In this document: positions 17,503 through 27,909 of the stretch, in pieces
Position numbering within the stretch: the stretch's first letter is position 1
Layout: each line of letters opens with the position of its first letter
Assembly (NCBI RefSeq): GCF_000169155.1
Contig: NZ_AAWL01000004.1
Span: 1 to 64,000, forward strand
Source of the DNA: Thermosinus carboxydivorans Nor1
GTDB taxonomy: Bacteria > Bacillota > Negativicutes > Sporomusales > Thermosinaceae
Length of the DNA stretch: 64,000 bases
Direction of reading: 5' to 3'
The notes under the pieces: model-generated
The model's input: only the letters and a program-made list of their open reading frames with translations
Told to the model about the DNA's origin: nothing
The model's database searches: none
Position numbers and translations under genes: made by a program

Positions 17503-18373
17503 AAGGTAAAAAATCACCGATTTTAGCGTATAGTCCATGCTCGGGCAATGCTTCCCACACCTCTGTCTCGGTAAGGGCGCCGCGCAGGCGAAAATTATCA
17601 TCGACAATTAGCACAATATGATATTGCTCCGGGCCAAACTGGCGGACCACGTCACGGGCGGCCGCACCCGCCACCGCCGTGAAGTGAACGGTGGGCATCA
17701 CCCTCCGCGCCGTCAGTTCGGCCTTTTTACCGGCCAGCACCCGCATTATGCGGAAACTGACAACAGAAGCTTCAGCCTTGGCGGCGGCGTATAAAAACAC
17801 GGCGGCGATAAGAAAGGTGAGATTAATACTCTGGTGGACAAGGTAGTCAAAGGCCACGGCCGCCAGTAGTCCCAGGCTGATAAGGTTACCCAGCCTGACG
17901 ACTACCGCCGTCGCCTGACCGTAATCCCGCCCTCTGCTGAGCAGCGCCCGGAAAATGCGGCCGCCGTCGAGCGGCAGTGCCGGCAAGAGATTAAAGGCGG
18001 CTAAAGTTAAGTTAACATGGAGGCAGAAGGTAAGTTCCTCCGACCACGCTGGCCATGCCGTGCGCCCCATAGCTAACAGGCCGGCCATAATAAGACTGGA
18101 CAGCGGTCCGGCCGCGGCAATCCAAAGTTCGCTCGCCGCAGCTTCCCCCAGCCGATCGATGCGGGCCACCCCCCCAAATGGCAGCAGTTCGATCTCCCGC
18201 ACGCGATAGCCCAGCTGATGCGCCACCAGGGCATGGGCCGTCTCGTGCCACAAAACCGAGCCAAACACCACCAGCGCTTTTCCTAGCATGCCGGCAGCAG
18301 CAAATAAAGCCATCAGCAGTAAGAACCAATTATTAAGGATTAACTGTACGCCTGCCACTTTGCCGGCCCGCAA
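17501..18373 (-). CDS. spoIVFB: SpoIVFB-like intramembrane site-2 metalloprotease
   Basis: 290 residues, M50B family. In sporulation SpoIVFB activates pro-sigma-K in the outer forespore membrane. Zinc motif HETAH at 43-47 inside a membrane helix, the second motif NLLPALPLDGGRIFRA near 150, about six hydrophobic segments, then a C-terminal region (from about 215) resembling a CBS domain, as in SpoIVFB. TTG start four bases after the spoIVFA stop, so the two are coupled. Confidence 0.88.
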   Translation of the reverse strand: MRAGKVAGVQLILNNWFLLLMALFAAAGMLGKALVVFGSVLWHETAHALVAHQLGYRVREIELLPFGGVARIDRLGEAAASELWIAAAGPLSSLIMAGLLAMGRTAWPAWSEELTFCLHVNLTLAAFNLLPALPLDGGRIFRALLSRGRDYGQATAVVVRLGNLISLGLLAAVAFDYLVHQSINLTFLIAAVFLYAAAKAEASVVSFRIMRVLAGKKAELTARRVMPTVHFTAVAGAAARDVVRQFGPEQYHIVLIVDDNFRLRGALTETEVWEALPEHGLYAKIGDFLP

Positions 18374-18377
18374 ACTG

Positions 18378-19109
18378 TCACTTCCCTTCTTTGTCCGGGA
18401 ATGTTCCTTTAAGCCGTGTCAGCGGATCTATCGGTTTGCCCTTTTCCCGAACCTCAAAGTACAAAAGCGGCCCGGCCGTAATGCCGGTCTTGCCCACCCG
18501 AGCAATTACCTGGCCCTGGCTAACCGGTTCATTGGGTTTTACCAGCACTTCGCCTAAATGACCGTAAATCGTTTCCACTTCCTGGCTATGTTCAATAATG
18601 ACCACCCGGCCGTGTTGGGCGCTGTCCGTAACCATTTTTACCTTGCCTGGCGCTGCCGCCTTAACGCTGGCGCCCAGCGGCGCTTCGATATCAATGCCTT
18701 CATGCAGCATTTGCTGTTTGAGCACCGGATGGGTTCGCCAGCCAAAAGGGGAAACAATTTTACCGTCCACCGGCTTACTCATATACATGAGCGGGTCGGC
18801 CGGACGGGAAACAGTCGTCTGGACCCGTTTGAGCACCGTCGTGTCAAACGTGCGCGGCGCGTAGTTTGCCAACCAGTCGGCAAGATAGGCAAAATCGGTT
18901 TCCGTAGCAAGAATATAGCGAATGCCGTCATCTACCACTCTGCCGACTACCGTCTCGGAAACGTGGGCAATGTAGACAGCGGAAAAAATAAGCGCTGCCA
19001 CCGCCGCCTGCTTCAGCCAGCCGTAATCCACTTCGTCATCACGGTGGTATTGCCAATGATAGTCCCTGCTGTCCCAGCGACTTTTCCATCTATGCCACAG
19101 CTTTGCCAT
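18378..19109 (-). CDS. spoIVFA: SpoIVFA-like M23-domain regulator, catalytic motif degenerate
   Basis: About 243 residues. One membrane helix (QAAVAALIFSAVYIAHVSETVV) and a C-terminal LytM/M23 domain (IVSPFGWRTHPVLKQQMLHEGIDIEAPLG). The first metal residues H..D are kept, but the HxH motif expected as GPHLHFEV reads GPLLYFEV, so hydrolase activity is unlikely. That matches SpoIVFA, which holds and inhibits SpoIVFB rather than cutting peptidoglycan. Start taken at MAKLWHRW, eight bases after GGAGG; two codons earlier is also possible. Confidence 0.85.
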   Translation of the reverse strand: MAKLWHRWKSRWDSRDYHWQYHRDDEVDYGWLKQAAVAALIFSAVYIAHVSETVVGRVVDDGIRYILATETDFAYLADWLANYAPRTFDTTVLKRVQTTVSRPADPLMYMSKPVDGKIVSPFGWRTHPVLKQQMLHEGIDIEAPLGASVKAAAPGKVKMVTDSAQHGRVVIIEHSQEVETIYGHLGEVLVKPNEPVSQGQVIARVGKTGITAGPLLYFEVREKGKPIDPLTRLKGTFPDKEGK

Positions 19110-19174
19110 CGCCATCCCCTCCACATATGCGCGAAAATAAGTTCTTATGCAATATATATGACAAAGCCGTTCAA

Positions 19175-19213
19175 ATATAACAAAAGAGTGCACAAGCCTA
19201 ATTGTGCACTCTT
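19175..19213 (-). terminator. Terminator after rodA
   Basis: Minus strand perfect 12-bp stem AAGAGTGCACAA / TTGTGCACTCTT, 6-base loop, followed by TTGTTATATTT. Separates rodA from spoIVFA. Confidence 0.85.
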
Positions 19214-19216
19214 CGT

Positions 19217-20323
19217 TCAAAAGAGGATTTTCTGTCGCCGCATATAGATATTCAGCAAGATGCCAATACTCATAAGGTTGGTGGTAAGCGAACTTACTCC
19301 ATAGCTCATCAGCGGCAGCGGAATGCCGGTCACCGGCATGATGCCCGCCGTCATACCGACATTGACAAGGACGTGGAAAGTCAACATCGACGTAATACCG
19401 ACCGCCAGCAGCGTACCGAAGTTATCCTTGGCGGCGGCGGCAATCTTCACGCCGCGGTACAGTAAAACAAAGTACAACAAAAGAATGGCAACGGCGCCGA
19501 CAAAACCCAGTTCTTCGCCGATCACGGCAAAAATAAAGTCGGTATGGTTTTCAGGCAAAAAGTTAAGCTGGCTCTGCGTACCGGCAAAGAGACCTTTGCC
19601 AAAAAGCATGCCGGAGCCGATGGCAATCTTGGACTGGATAATGTGATAACCCGACCCAAGCGGGTCAACATTGGGATCCAAAAAAACAAGCAACCGCTTT
19701 TTCTGATAATCTTTGAGAAAGTGCCAAAAAATCGGCATAAAGGCGATACCGGCGCCAAAAATAGCCAGCAAGTGCTTAATACTGATACCGGCAATAAAAA
19801 TCATCCCGAACAGAATGGCCAGAAAGACGAGAGACGTGCCGAGGTCAGGCTGCTTGAGCACCAGAAGAAAAGGGACACCCACATAGATAAAAACGGGAAT
19901 GATGTCTTTAAAAGTGTTAAGCTTATTCATGCGCTTGTCCAGCATATGCGCCAGGGAAATAATCATAATCAGTTTCGAAAATTCGGAAGGTTGCAGGGTA
20001 ATCGGCCCGATTTGTATCCAGCGCTGGGCGCCCAGGGCGGAAGTGCCGACAAACATGACCGCCAGCAGCATAACAAGGTTGACGACGTACAGGATATTGG
20101 CATACTTGCTTAGCGCCTTATAGTCGAAATGGAGCATGATAAAAATCAGCACGAAGTTAATAAGGGCGAACAAACCCTGGCGCTGTACATACCAGTAACG
20201 GTCTTCGCTCGGCGTGTTGATATGGGTGGCGCTGCCAATGATGACCAGGCTAATCATGACCAGCAGCACGGTCACGGTGATAACCGTGTAATCGAGATTT
20301 TTCAGTAAACGACGGTTTAACAT
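19217..20323 (-). CDS. rodA: RodA (SEDS peptidoglycan glycosyltransferase)
   Basis: 368 residues with about ten membrane segments. SEDS polymerase that elongates the side wall with PBP2 and MreBCD. Shows the family signatures QPDLGTSLVFLAILFGM, LNFLPENHTDFIFAVIGEELGF and the C-terminal TGIPLPLMSYGVSSLTTNLMSIG; the catalytic Asp of SEDS lies in the ENHTDFIFA loop. Follows minE. Confidence 0.93.
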   Translation of the reverse strand: MLNRRLLKNLDYTVITVTVLLVMISLVIIGSATHINTPSEDRYWYVQRQGLFALINFVLIFIMLHFDYKALSKYANILYVVNLVMLLAVMFVGTSALGAQRWIQIGPITLQPSEFSKLIMIISLAHMLDKRMNKLNTFKDIIPVFIYVGVPFLLVLKQPDLGTSLVFLAILFGMIFIAGISIKHLLAIFGAGIAFMPIFWHFLKDYQKKRLLVFLDPNVDPLGSGYHIIQSKIAIGSGMLFGKGLFAGTQSQLNFLPENHTDFIFAVIGEELGFVGAVAILLLYFVLLYRGVKIAAAAKDNFGTLLAVGITSMLTFHVLVNVGMTAGIMPVTGIPLPLMSYGVSSLTTNLMSIGILLNIYMRRQKILF

Positions 20324-20404
20324 CCTTAATTTTTTCCTTATAAACAGATTTCTGTTATATTATAATCCCAAACGCCGCCGTCATCCAGGCGCACGTAAAG
20401 TGGC

Positions 20405-20429
20405 AAAAGCAGGGACTACCCCTGCTTTT
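20405..20429 (-). terminator. Hairpin after minE
   Basis: Minus strand 10-bp stem AAAAGCAGGG / CCCTGCTTTT overlaps the minE stop codon; only four Ts belong to the stem end, so termination may be partial before rodA. Confidence 0.6.
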
Positions 20430-20709
20430 AAGGCTCGGGCATCAAAGCGCTGCGTTTCATACGGTTAACCGGAATATTGGCCACCAATGCCACCGAGCTG
20501 TTGGTATGGGTAAGCTGAACTTCCATTTCCCGCTCATTAATCTCCATGTAATTGGAAATGACCTTAATCATGTCCTCTTTCAGAACTTCCATAAACTGAG
20601 GCGAAACGTTGACCCGATCGTGAACAAGCACCAACCGCAACCGTTCTTTAGCGATGTCCTTTGACCCGCCCGTCTCTTTGCCGAACACTTTCTGCAACAA
20701 CTCAAACAC
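20428..20709 (-). CDS. minE: Cell division topological specificity factor MinE
   Basis: 93 residues. Displaces MinD from the membrane and drives the pole-to-pole oscillation. N-terminal amphipathic FELLQKVFG, the MinD-contact region IAKERLRLVLVHDR, then the dimer domain (NYMEINEREMEVQLTH). MinE in a spore former (Bacillus uses DivIVA) fits Clostridia and Negativicutes. Confidence 0.95.
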   Translation of the reverse strand: MFELLQKVFGKETGGSKDIAKERLRLVLVHDRVNVSPQFMEVLKEDMIKVISNYMEINEREMEVQLTHTNSSVALVANIPVNRMKRSALMPEP

Positions 20710-20726
20710 GCCGCTCCCTCCTTACC

Positions 20727-21518
20727 TTACAGGCCTAAAATTTTTTTCAATTTGCCGAAAAACCCTTCCTCGGCTTCCAATGTCATGAGCGGCACATTCT
20801 CGCCCATTAGCCGCCGAACGATATTTTTGTAAGCCGTGCTGGCCAGGGAAGCCGGGTTGGCCACCGCGGGTTCACCGCGGTTCGTGGAAATAACGATATA
20901 CTCATCTTCGGGAATAATCCCCAGAAGGTCGATGGCCAGAATTTCGATAATGTCGTCAATATCCATCATGTCGCCCTTTTTCACCATATGGGGCCGGATC
21001 CGGTTGATGATGAGCTTGGGGTTGTGTTTGCCTTCAGCTTCCAAAAGACCGATGATGCGGTCGGCATCCCGTACCGCCGAAACCTCGGGCGTAGTCACAA
21101 TAATCGCCCGGTCAGCACCGGCAATCGCATTCTTAAAGCCTTGTTCAATGCCGGCAGGACAGTCAATGATTACATAGTCAAAATCCTGCGCCAAATCCTG
21201 ACACAACTGCTTCATTTGGTCGGGACTCACCGCCGTTTTATCCCGGGTCTGGGCGGCCGGCAACAAATACAGCGTTTCATAACGCTTGTCCCGGATTAAG
21301 GCTTGCTTTAGCCGGCAGTTGCCCTCGGTAACATCGACCAAATCGTAAACGATACGATTTTCCAGGCCCATTACCACATCCAGGTTGCGCAGTCCGATAT
21401 CAGCGTCAACAAGTACGACCCGCTTACCCTGGAGGGCAAAGCCTGTGCCCAGGTTAGCGGTAGTCGTCGTCTTGCCAACGCCGCCTTTGCCTGATGTTAT
21501 AACAATGACTTCTCCCAT
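20727..21518 (-). CDS. minD: Septum-site ATPase MinD
   Basis: 263 residues. Deviant Walker A KGGVGKTTTTANLG at the N-terminus, switch VVLVDADIGLRNLDVVMGLENR, Walker B DYVIIDCPAGIE, and a C-terminal amphipathic membrane-targeting helix (GFFGKLKKILGL). Flanked by minC and minE. Confidence 0.97.
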   Translation of the reverse strand: MGEVIVITSGKGGVGKTTTTANLGTGFALQGKRVVLVDADIGLRNLDVVMGLENRIVYDLVDVTEGNCRLKQALIRDKRYETLYLLPAAQTRDKTAVSPDQMKQLCQDLAQDFDYVIIDCPAGIEQGFKNAIAGADRAIIVTTPEVSAVRDADRIIGLLEAEGKHNPKLIINRIRPHMVKKGDMMDIDDIIEILAIDLLGIIPEDEYIVISTNRGEPAVANPASLASTAYKNIVRRLMGENVPLMTLEAEEGFFGKLKKILGL

Positions 21519-21537
21519 CTAAATCCTCCTCATACTA

Positions 21538-22161
21538 TTAGGCTGGCTCAATAATTACCGCTTCGCCGACAATGCGTGCCCGCTCCGGACACTGCGGCTC
21601 TTCCAGATGGTCAGGCGCACGGGCTATTAAATCGGCAATTCTAAGTTGCGTGGCCATAAGCCGGTCGGCGGTAATGGTCGCCTCCCGGTTGCCGTAGGCG
21701 CCCGCATGGGCAACGCCCCGGCAGGCGCCGAGGATGGTTATGTCGCCGCCGGCAATGACGACAGCGCCCGGATTTACATCACCGACCACGATAATGGCGC
21801 CATCATATTCCACTTTCTGCCCGCCACGTAGTGTCTTGCCGATCACCAGTACCGACGGCTTGTCCTTGCCTGCGGCTAGCGGCCCCTCTTCCCGCTTGGC
21901 CGGCATTGGCGCTTCCGGTTCAGCCATGATCAAACCATACCGAGCCAACAGGTCGCGGAGCTGCTGTCGCTGCTCCGGCATAAACGTAGCTGCCGCCGGA
22001 ACGGCAATGCTGGCGCCGGCGGTAAAAAATGCGGAAGCCTGCTCCAGCTTTGCGGCTAACTGCTGTAAGACGACGGCAAAATCTTCTGTTTCATCAAAGA
22101 GCAGTCTAAGACCACCCTTGGTTCCTTTAAATACTACAGTTTCCGCCATATTCTCTCCCAA
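21538..22161 (-). CDS. minC: Septum-site inhibitor MinC
   Basis: 207 residues. N-terminal FtsZ-inhibiting domain (VVFKGTKGGLRLLFDE) and C-terminal right-handed beta-helix (LRGGQKVEYDGAIIVVGDVNPGAVVIAGGDITILGACRGVAHAG) that binds MinD. A proline/alanine-rich linker joins them. First gene of minCDE, preceded by a terminator, so minCDE may have its own promoter. Confidence 0.95.
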   Translation of the reverse strand: MGENMAETVVFKGTKGGLRLLFDETEDFAVVLQQLAAKLEQASAFFTAGASIAVPAAATFMPEQRQQLRDLLARYGLIMAEPEAPMPAKREEGPLAAGKDKPSVLVIGKTLRGGQKVEYDGAIIVVGDVNPGAVVIAGGDITILGACRGVAHAGAYGNREATITADRLMATQLRIADLIARAPDHLEEPQCPERARIVGEAVIIEPA

Positions 22162-22230
22162 ATTTTACCATGTGTACCGAATATCTGCAATTTAATTCGC
22201 GACCCAAACGGAATATTCCTGCCGAAAACG

Positions 22231-22259
22231 GAAAAAGGGGCGCTCAAGGCCCCCTTTTA
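22231..22259 (-). terminator. Terminator after mrdA
   Basis: Minus strand AAAAGGGGGC-CTTGA-GCGCCCCTTTTT: 10-bp stem with a one-base bulge and a T run. Lies between mrdA and minC. Confidence 0.8.
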
Positions 22260-22284
22260 ATCACTCTCATTTGCCGCCCCATGC

Positions 22285-24118
22285 TTATAAGGCGGTATGC
22301 GGCTTATATACGCGCTGCTGTGCGTTCGGCGGCTGATTTAAGTTAAAGGCCGCCTCAAAGATTTTCTTCGCAATGGGTACGGCGGAGGAAGCACCGAAGC
22401 CGCCCTGTTCGACAATTACAGCGACGGCTATCCGCGGGTCTTCATAAGGCGCGTAGGCCACAAACCAGCCATGGTCGTCGCCATGGGGGTTTTCCGCCGT
22501 ACCTGTCTTGCCAGCAATGGTGATCGGGAAATCGCGGAAAACTTCCCAGGCCGTACCGCCTTCCTTGGCCACCTCGGCCAGCGACTCGCGGATCAGATTG
22601 AGCGTCTGTGGCGAAAGCTCGACCTTGCCCATGATTTCAGGCTGAAAAGTTTTGATAACACTACCGTCCGGCCCGGTAATTTTGCTTACCAGATAAGGCC
22701 GGTAGCGATAACCGCCATTCGCCACTTCACTAATAAGCACCGCTAACTGCAGCGGTGTCGCCAATTGAAAGCCCTGACCAATGGCCGCGTCAAAAGTTTC
22801 AGATAAGTACCAGTCTTCGCCGTATACTTTTTCTTTATAACGACGGTTGGCCACCAGCCCGTCCATTTCACCAGGCAAATTTATCCCGGTGGGAGCACCA
22901 AGGCCAAACATCCGGGCATATTTCTCCAGGTTGTCGATACCAAGTCGGTAACCCATCTCGTAGAAGTATACGTTATCTGACTTGGATAACGCTTCCTTAA
23001 AGTTAATCCAGCCAAGCGCCTCGCCCATCGCATTGCCTTTAGGAATGATCCAGTGTTTGCCGGTATCAAGAATTTTTTCCTCCGGCGTAACTTTCCCCAG
23101 TTCCAAGGCGGCCGCCCCGGTCACGATTTTAAAAGTTGAACCAGGTGGATATTCCCCGGAAATAGCCTTATTTGTCATCGGGTCAAAAGGATTTTCGTTA
23201 ATCGCCTTCCAGTCTTTAGCCGAGATACCGCCGTTAAACAGATTAGGATTGAAGGCCGGTCGGCTGACCATGGCAATAATCTCACCTGTCTGCGGGTTCA
23301 TAACCACGGCGGCCGCCGCTTTTGCGTTAACATATTTTGTTTTAGTCTGCAGATATTTAAGTTGTTCGTCAATAGCAGCTTCGGCCGCCTTTTGCACCCG
23401 GTAATCGAGAGTCAAAATAAGGTTGTTACCCGGCGTCGGCTCTTTTTTGCCCAAAATCTGCACCGGCCGACCGGTTACGTCAACCTCTACCTGACCGCCG
23501 CCGTCCGTGCCGCGCAACTGGCGGTCATATACTCGCTCGAGCCCGGCTTTACCGATAATATCGCCAACTTTATAGCCTTCCGCTTTCTTTTTTTCCAGCT
23601 CTACATCATTGATCTCGCCGACATAGCCAAAAACATGTACGCCAAGCTCATTATAAACATAGTTGCGGACAGGCTGGATCTCGATTACCACCCCGGGAAG
23701 CTCGCTGCGCCGCTCCTCGATTTTCGTCACGATTTCCGGGCCAATATCGGTCTTGATGCGGATGGGTTCAAAGGTGCCGGTGTGCTGTTTAATTTTGGTC
23801 TCAATTTCTTCCCGCTTCATCCCCAAAATCCCGGCTAACTTGTCCACTACTTCCGGCGGTACAGGCCCGGTAATCGGCAAGAGCGACACGGTAAAACCGG
23901 GGCGGTTGGATACCAGCGTCATCCCGTTACGGTCATAGAAAATGCCGCGGGGGGCCATAATAGGAATAAGCCGGATACGGTTGCCGTCTGCCAGTTGCTC
24001 GTAATATTTACCTTGTACCACCTGCAAAAATGCCAGACGACTGACGAGCGCGACGAACACCAAGATAATGACTATCGCCAGCACGTCCAAAGCGGTGGTT
24101 AATCCGTTTGACCAGCAC
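22285..24118 (-). CDS. mrdA: Penicillin-binding protein 2 (MrdA), start region frameshifted
   Basis: About 610 residues after repair. Class B transpeptidase of the elongasome. Membrane anchor DVLAIVIILVFVALVSRLAFLQ, dimerisation domain with PRGIFYDRNG, transpeptidase motifs SGEYPPGSTFKI (SxxK), SDN (ALSKSDNVYFYEMG) and KTGTAE. The open frame as given begins only with TTG at 24090, far from any ribosome site. In the next frame a GTG eight bases after AAGGAGG gives VLVKRINHRF, which would join DVLAIV if one of the two Cs at 24087-24088 is extra. Likely a base-call error. Confidence 0.9.
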
Positions 24119-24140
24119 CCAACACCCCTCCTTTCTAACC

Positions 24141-24168
24141 AAAAACCCCCGCTTAATCAGGCGCGGGG
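24141..24168 (-). terminator. Terminator or attenuator between mreD and mrdA
   Basis: Minus strand 6-bp GC stem CCCCGC / GCGGGG with a 10-base loop, followed by GTTTTTGG. It overlaps the last codons of mreD and sits about 25 bp before mrdA, so it may reduce rather than stop transcription into mrdA. Confidence 0.5.
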
Positions 24169-24651
24169 AGAACTACCAATCCGGCTGACGCGAACCACCA
24201 GCAGATGGACAGGAATGGCCAAAACTACATTATACGCAAGTTGCGGTAAAAAGTTATAAATAAAAACCGCCGCAATATCAACCTTATACCCCAAACCGGC
24301 AAGCAGCACCACAATGATCGCGCCATGAAACAGGGTAGCGGCGACGGTAGCCAGCACCGGCAGCAGGATGTTTTCTTTAAATACCTTGCGTTCCGCCAGG
24401 CCGGCGACATAACCGGTCGCCATTTTGGCCAGCGTATTAAGCCCGAAGATATTGCCTGACGCCAAGTCCTGTATGAGGCCGGCAAAAAAACCGACACCCA
24501 CCCCCTGTTCTTTGCCAAAGAGTAGGCCGGTGGAAACGGCAATAATCAGTAGTAAATCAGGCCGCACTCCCTTATAGCCGATAAGCGGGATCACGGCAGC
24601 CTGAAAAATTATCGTGATCAGAATAAGCCCCGACCATACCAGCGTCCTCAT
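24157..24651 (-). CDS. mreD: Rod shape-determining protein MreD
   Basis: 164 residues, about five membrane helices, with PLIGYKGVRPDLLLIIAVSTGLLFG and GLIQDLASGNIFGLNTLAKMATGYVAG, typical of MreD. Couples MreB to RodA/PBP2 in the inner membrane. Overlaps mreC by 4 bases. Confidence 0.93.
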   Translation of the reverse strand: MRTLVWSGLILITIIFQAAVIPLIGYKGVRPDLLLIIAVSTGLLFGKEQGVGVGFFAGLIQDLASGNIFGLNTLAKMATGYVAGLAERKVFKENILLPVLATVAATLFHGAIIVVLLAGLGYKVDIAAVFIYNFLPQLAYNVVLAIPVHLLVVRVSRIGSSPRA

Positions 24652-25547
24652 CCTGCCGCTCCTTTCGGCACTTCAGGCGCGCTTTTTCCGGCAGGCGACG
24701 GCGCCGGCTGAGTCGGCGCGAGTTCGCGAGAGCGGACAATCACCATGACCTCTTCTAGTCTATCAAAATCGACAGCTGGCTTCAAGACAGCATATTTTAG
24801 CAGCCCGCCTTCTTCGTTGACGATGTCAGTAACCTCGCCAATCAAAAGCCCCTTGGGGTAAATACCGCCAAAACCGGAGGTAATAATTTTATCACCTTTA
24901 ATAATATCGGCGTCGCGGGCCAGGTTAACCATGCGGGGCGACAGCGGATTGGCGCCGGTGCCTTCGACAATAGCCGCCACCCGCGATTCAGGTCGCTGCA
25001 CCATGGCGCCGACAGCGCTGCGCGGGTCTAAAATAAGCTGTACCTTGGCCGTCGTTTGGTATACCTGGACAACATTGCCTACCAATCCTCGCGGCGTGAC
25101 AACCGGCATGTCCTTAGTCAGGCCATCTGCTGCCCCCCGGTTAATAACAATTACATTTGTCCACGTACCCGGATCGCGCGCGATCACTGCCGCCGTTACA
25201 AAGTCAAACTGCGGCGCTCCCTTTTTATAGTCGAGCATGGCCCGCAGTCGTGCGTTTTCGGCAAGAACTTCCGTCACATTCAGGTTGGTTTGTCTGAGTT
25301 GCTCGATCTCGGCCCTAAGCTGCTGGTTTTCGCGATATACGGTCACCAACTGCCAAGAAGAGGATGTTACCCTGCGAACAGTATAGCCAATTTTGGCCAC
25401 GAGTGATTCTACCGGCGCCAGCACCGTCGTCACCACTTGCTCCAAAACGGTGAACTGGTACTTGCCGCGGGCAGCGAAGAAGGCCAGCGAAAAGACGGTC
25501 AATATCGCTACTGTTAACAAGACCGCTTTTTTTTGAAAAAAACGCAC
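24648..25547 (-). CDS. mreC: Rod shape-determining protein MreC
   Basis: 299 residues. N-terminal membrane anchor (KAVLLTVAILTVFSLAFFAARG), a coiled coil around residues 60-95 (YRENQQLRAEIEQLRQTN), then two beta domains (VIARDPGTWTNVIVINRGAADGL, LLIGEVTDIV). The C-terminus is Pro/Ala-rich. Scaffold of the elongasome. Confidence 0.95.
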   Translation of the reverse strand: MRFFQKKAVLLTVAILTVFSLAFFAARGKYQFTVLEQVVTTVLAPVESLVAKIGYTVRRVTSSSWQLVTVYRENQQLRAEIEQLRQTNLNVTEVLAENARLRAMLDYKKGAPQFDFVTAAVIARDPGTWTNVIVINRGAADGLTKDMPVVTPRGLVGNVVQVYQTTAKVQLILDPRSAVGAMVQRPESRVAAIVEGTGANPLSPRMVNLARDADIIKGDKIITSGFGGIYPKGLLIGEVTDIVNEEGGLLKYAVLKPAVDFDRLEEVMVIVRSRELAPTQPAPSPAGKSAPEVPKGAAG

Positions 25548-25561
25548 CCCGGGCCTCCCCC

Positions 25562-26602
<1,041 letters not shown>

Positions 26603-26634
26603 TTAAGACTCCTTTCATCAGCACATAAAACTGT

Positions 26635-27333
26635 TTATATTATTCCCTTTTCTTTCAGACTAACATACTTGCCGTCGCCGATTATTACATGGTCGAGAAC
26701 GGCAATGCCTAAAATCTCGCCCGCCTGGACCATTTTCCCGGTAATTTCTATATCTTCCCGGCTAGGAGTGGGGTCACCGCTCGGGTGGTTGTGTACAAGA
26801 ATGACGGCGGCAGCGCTATGGTTGATGGCCTCGCGAAATAGTTCCCGCGGATGAACGAGCGAGGCGTTCAGGCTGCCCACCGAGATGACAGGCATGGCCA
26901 GAACATGGTTCTTGGTTGATAACAGCAGAGCAACAAAGTGTTCCTTTGTTTCATAGCGCAAGCGCGGCATCATGAGATCCCGGATGTCCTGAGGCGATCT
27001 GATGACCGCGCGCTGCATGGCTTCGAGCGATGCCAGCCGCTTGCCAAGTTCCATGGCGGCGACAAGCGTAACGGCTTTGGCCGCGCCGATACCTTTTATC
27101 TTGCTGAGCTCTTGCGCGGTAAGCCGGCTAACCTTGGCCAAACCGTCCTGCATCGCCAGCAGCCCCTCGGCCAGGCGCATGACCGACTGATTTTTGGTAC
27201 CGGTGCGGAGCAAGATCGCCAGCAGTTCGACATTGCTCAACGCCGCGGGCCCTTTGGCCAGCAATTTTTCCCGTGGCCGCTCCTCTTCGGGCAGTTCTTT
27301 GAGCGTCAAAGGTTTATCAAGCGTTGTTTTCAT
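26635..27333 (-). CDS. radC: RadC-family JAMM protein
   Basis: 232 residues. N-terminal helix-hairpin-helix (SKIKGIGAAKAVTL) and a C-terminal JAB/MPN domain with the metal motif HNHPSGDPTPSRED. Historically called DNA repair protein RadC, but its activity is not established. The maf-radC-mreB order is conserved in Firmicutes. Overlaps maf by 4 bases. Confidence 0.93.
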   Translation of the reverse strand: MKTTLDKPLTLKELPEEERPREKLLAKGPAALSNVELLAILLRTGTKNQSVMRLAEGLLAMQDGLAKVSRLTAQELSKIKGIGAAKAVTLVAAMELGKRLASLEAMQRAVIRSPQDIRDLMMPRLRYETKEHFVALLLSTKNHVLAMPVISVGSLNASLVHPRELFREAINHSAAAVILVHNHPSGDPTPSREDIEITGKMVQAGEILGIAVLDHVIIGDGKYVSLKEKGII

Positions 27334-27899
27334 AGTAATTCAACGCCCGCTTTGTCTAAGAGTCTGGCCAAAGTAACCAGGGGCAGCCCCACTACGTTGG
27401 CATAGCAACCGCTTATGCCCTCAACCAAAAGAGCGCCCTTGCCTTGAATGGCATAGGCACCGGCTTTGTCCATTGGTTCACCGGTGGCAATATAGCGCTC
27501 AATTTCTACAGCGGACAAATTACGCATCCTGACACTAGTTACGGCAAAGTCGGTCCATACGTTTTGCCCCTTGACAACAGCCACGCCGGTAATAACCTGA
27601 TGTTCCTTCCCGGATAAGTCGGTTAGCATGCGCCGAGCATCGTCGGCGTCAACCGGTTTACCGTATACCTGCCCCTCCAGCACGACAATGGTATCAGCGC
27701 CAACCACGATCCGATCGCAGCTCACTTTTGTCGCTACGTCAAGCGCCTTGGCCGTGGCCTGTGTTACCGCCAGTTCGGCTGGCGCCATGCTCTGTTCATT
27801 ATCCTCAATCACATCACTGACAACAACCTCGAACTGACAGCCTACCTGCCTTAGCAGTTCCTGACGCCGCGGCGAGGCGGACGCTAAAATAATACCCAT
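27330..27899 (-). CDS. maf: Maf nucleotide pyrophosphatase
   Basis: 189 residues. Maf/YhdE type, hydrolyses dTTP, UTP and modified pyrimidine triphosphates. Begins ILASASPRRQELL (the SxxR loop), has VVGADTIVVLEGQVYGKP and KAGAYAIQGKGALLVEGISGCYANVVGLPL. Neighbour of radC and the mre genes. Confidence 0.95.
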   Translation of the reverse strand: MGIILASASPRRQELLRQVGCQFEVVVSDVIEDNEQSMAPAELAVTQATAKALDVATKVSCDRIVVGADTIVVLEGQVYGKPVDADDARRMLTDLSGKEHQVITGVAVVKGQNVWTDFAVTSVRMRNLSAVEIERYIATGEPMDKAGAYAIQGKGALLVEGISGCYANVVGLPLVTLARLLDKAGVELL

Positions 27900-27909
27900 A
27901 AGCTACCTC

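Noticed and set aside
22162..22230. Promoter for minCDE (TAAAAT with a TTG-containing box 17 bases upstream)
   Set aside because: The -10 box would be only 12 bases from the minC ATG, leaving no room for a leader with a ribosome site.
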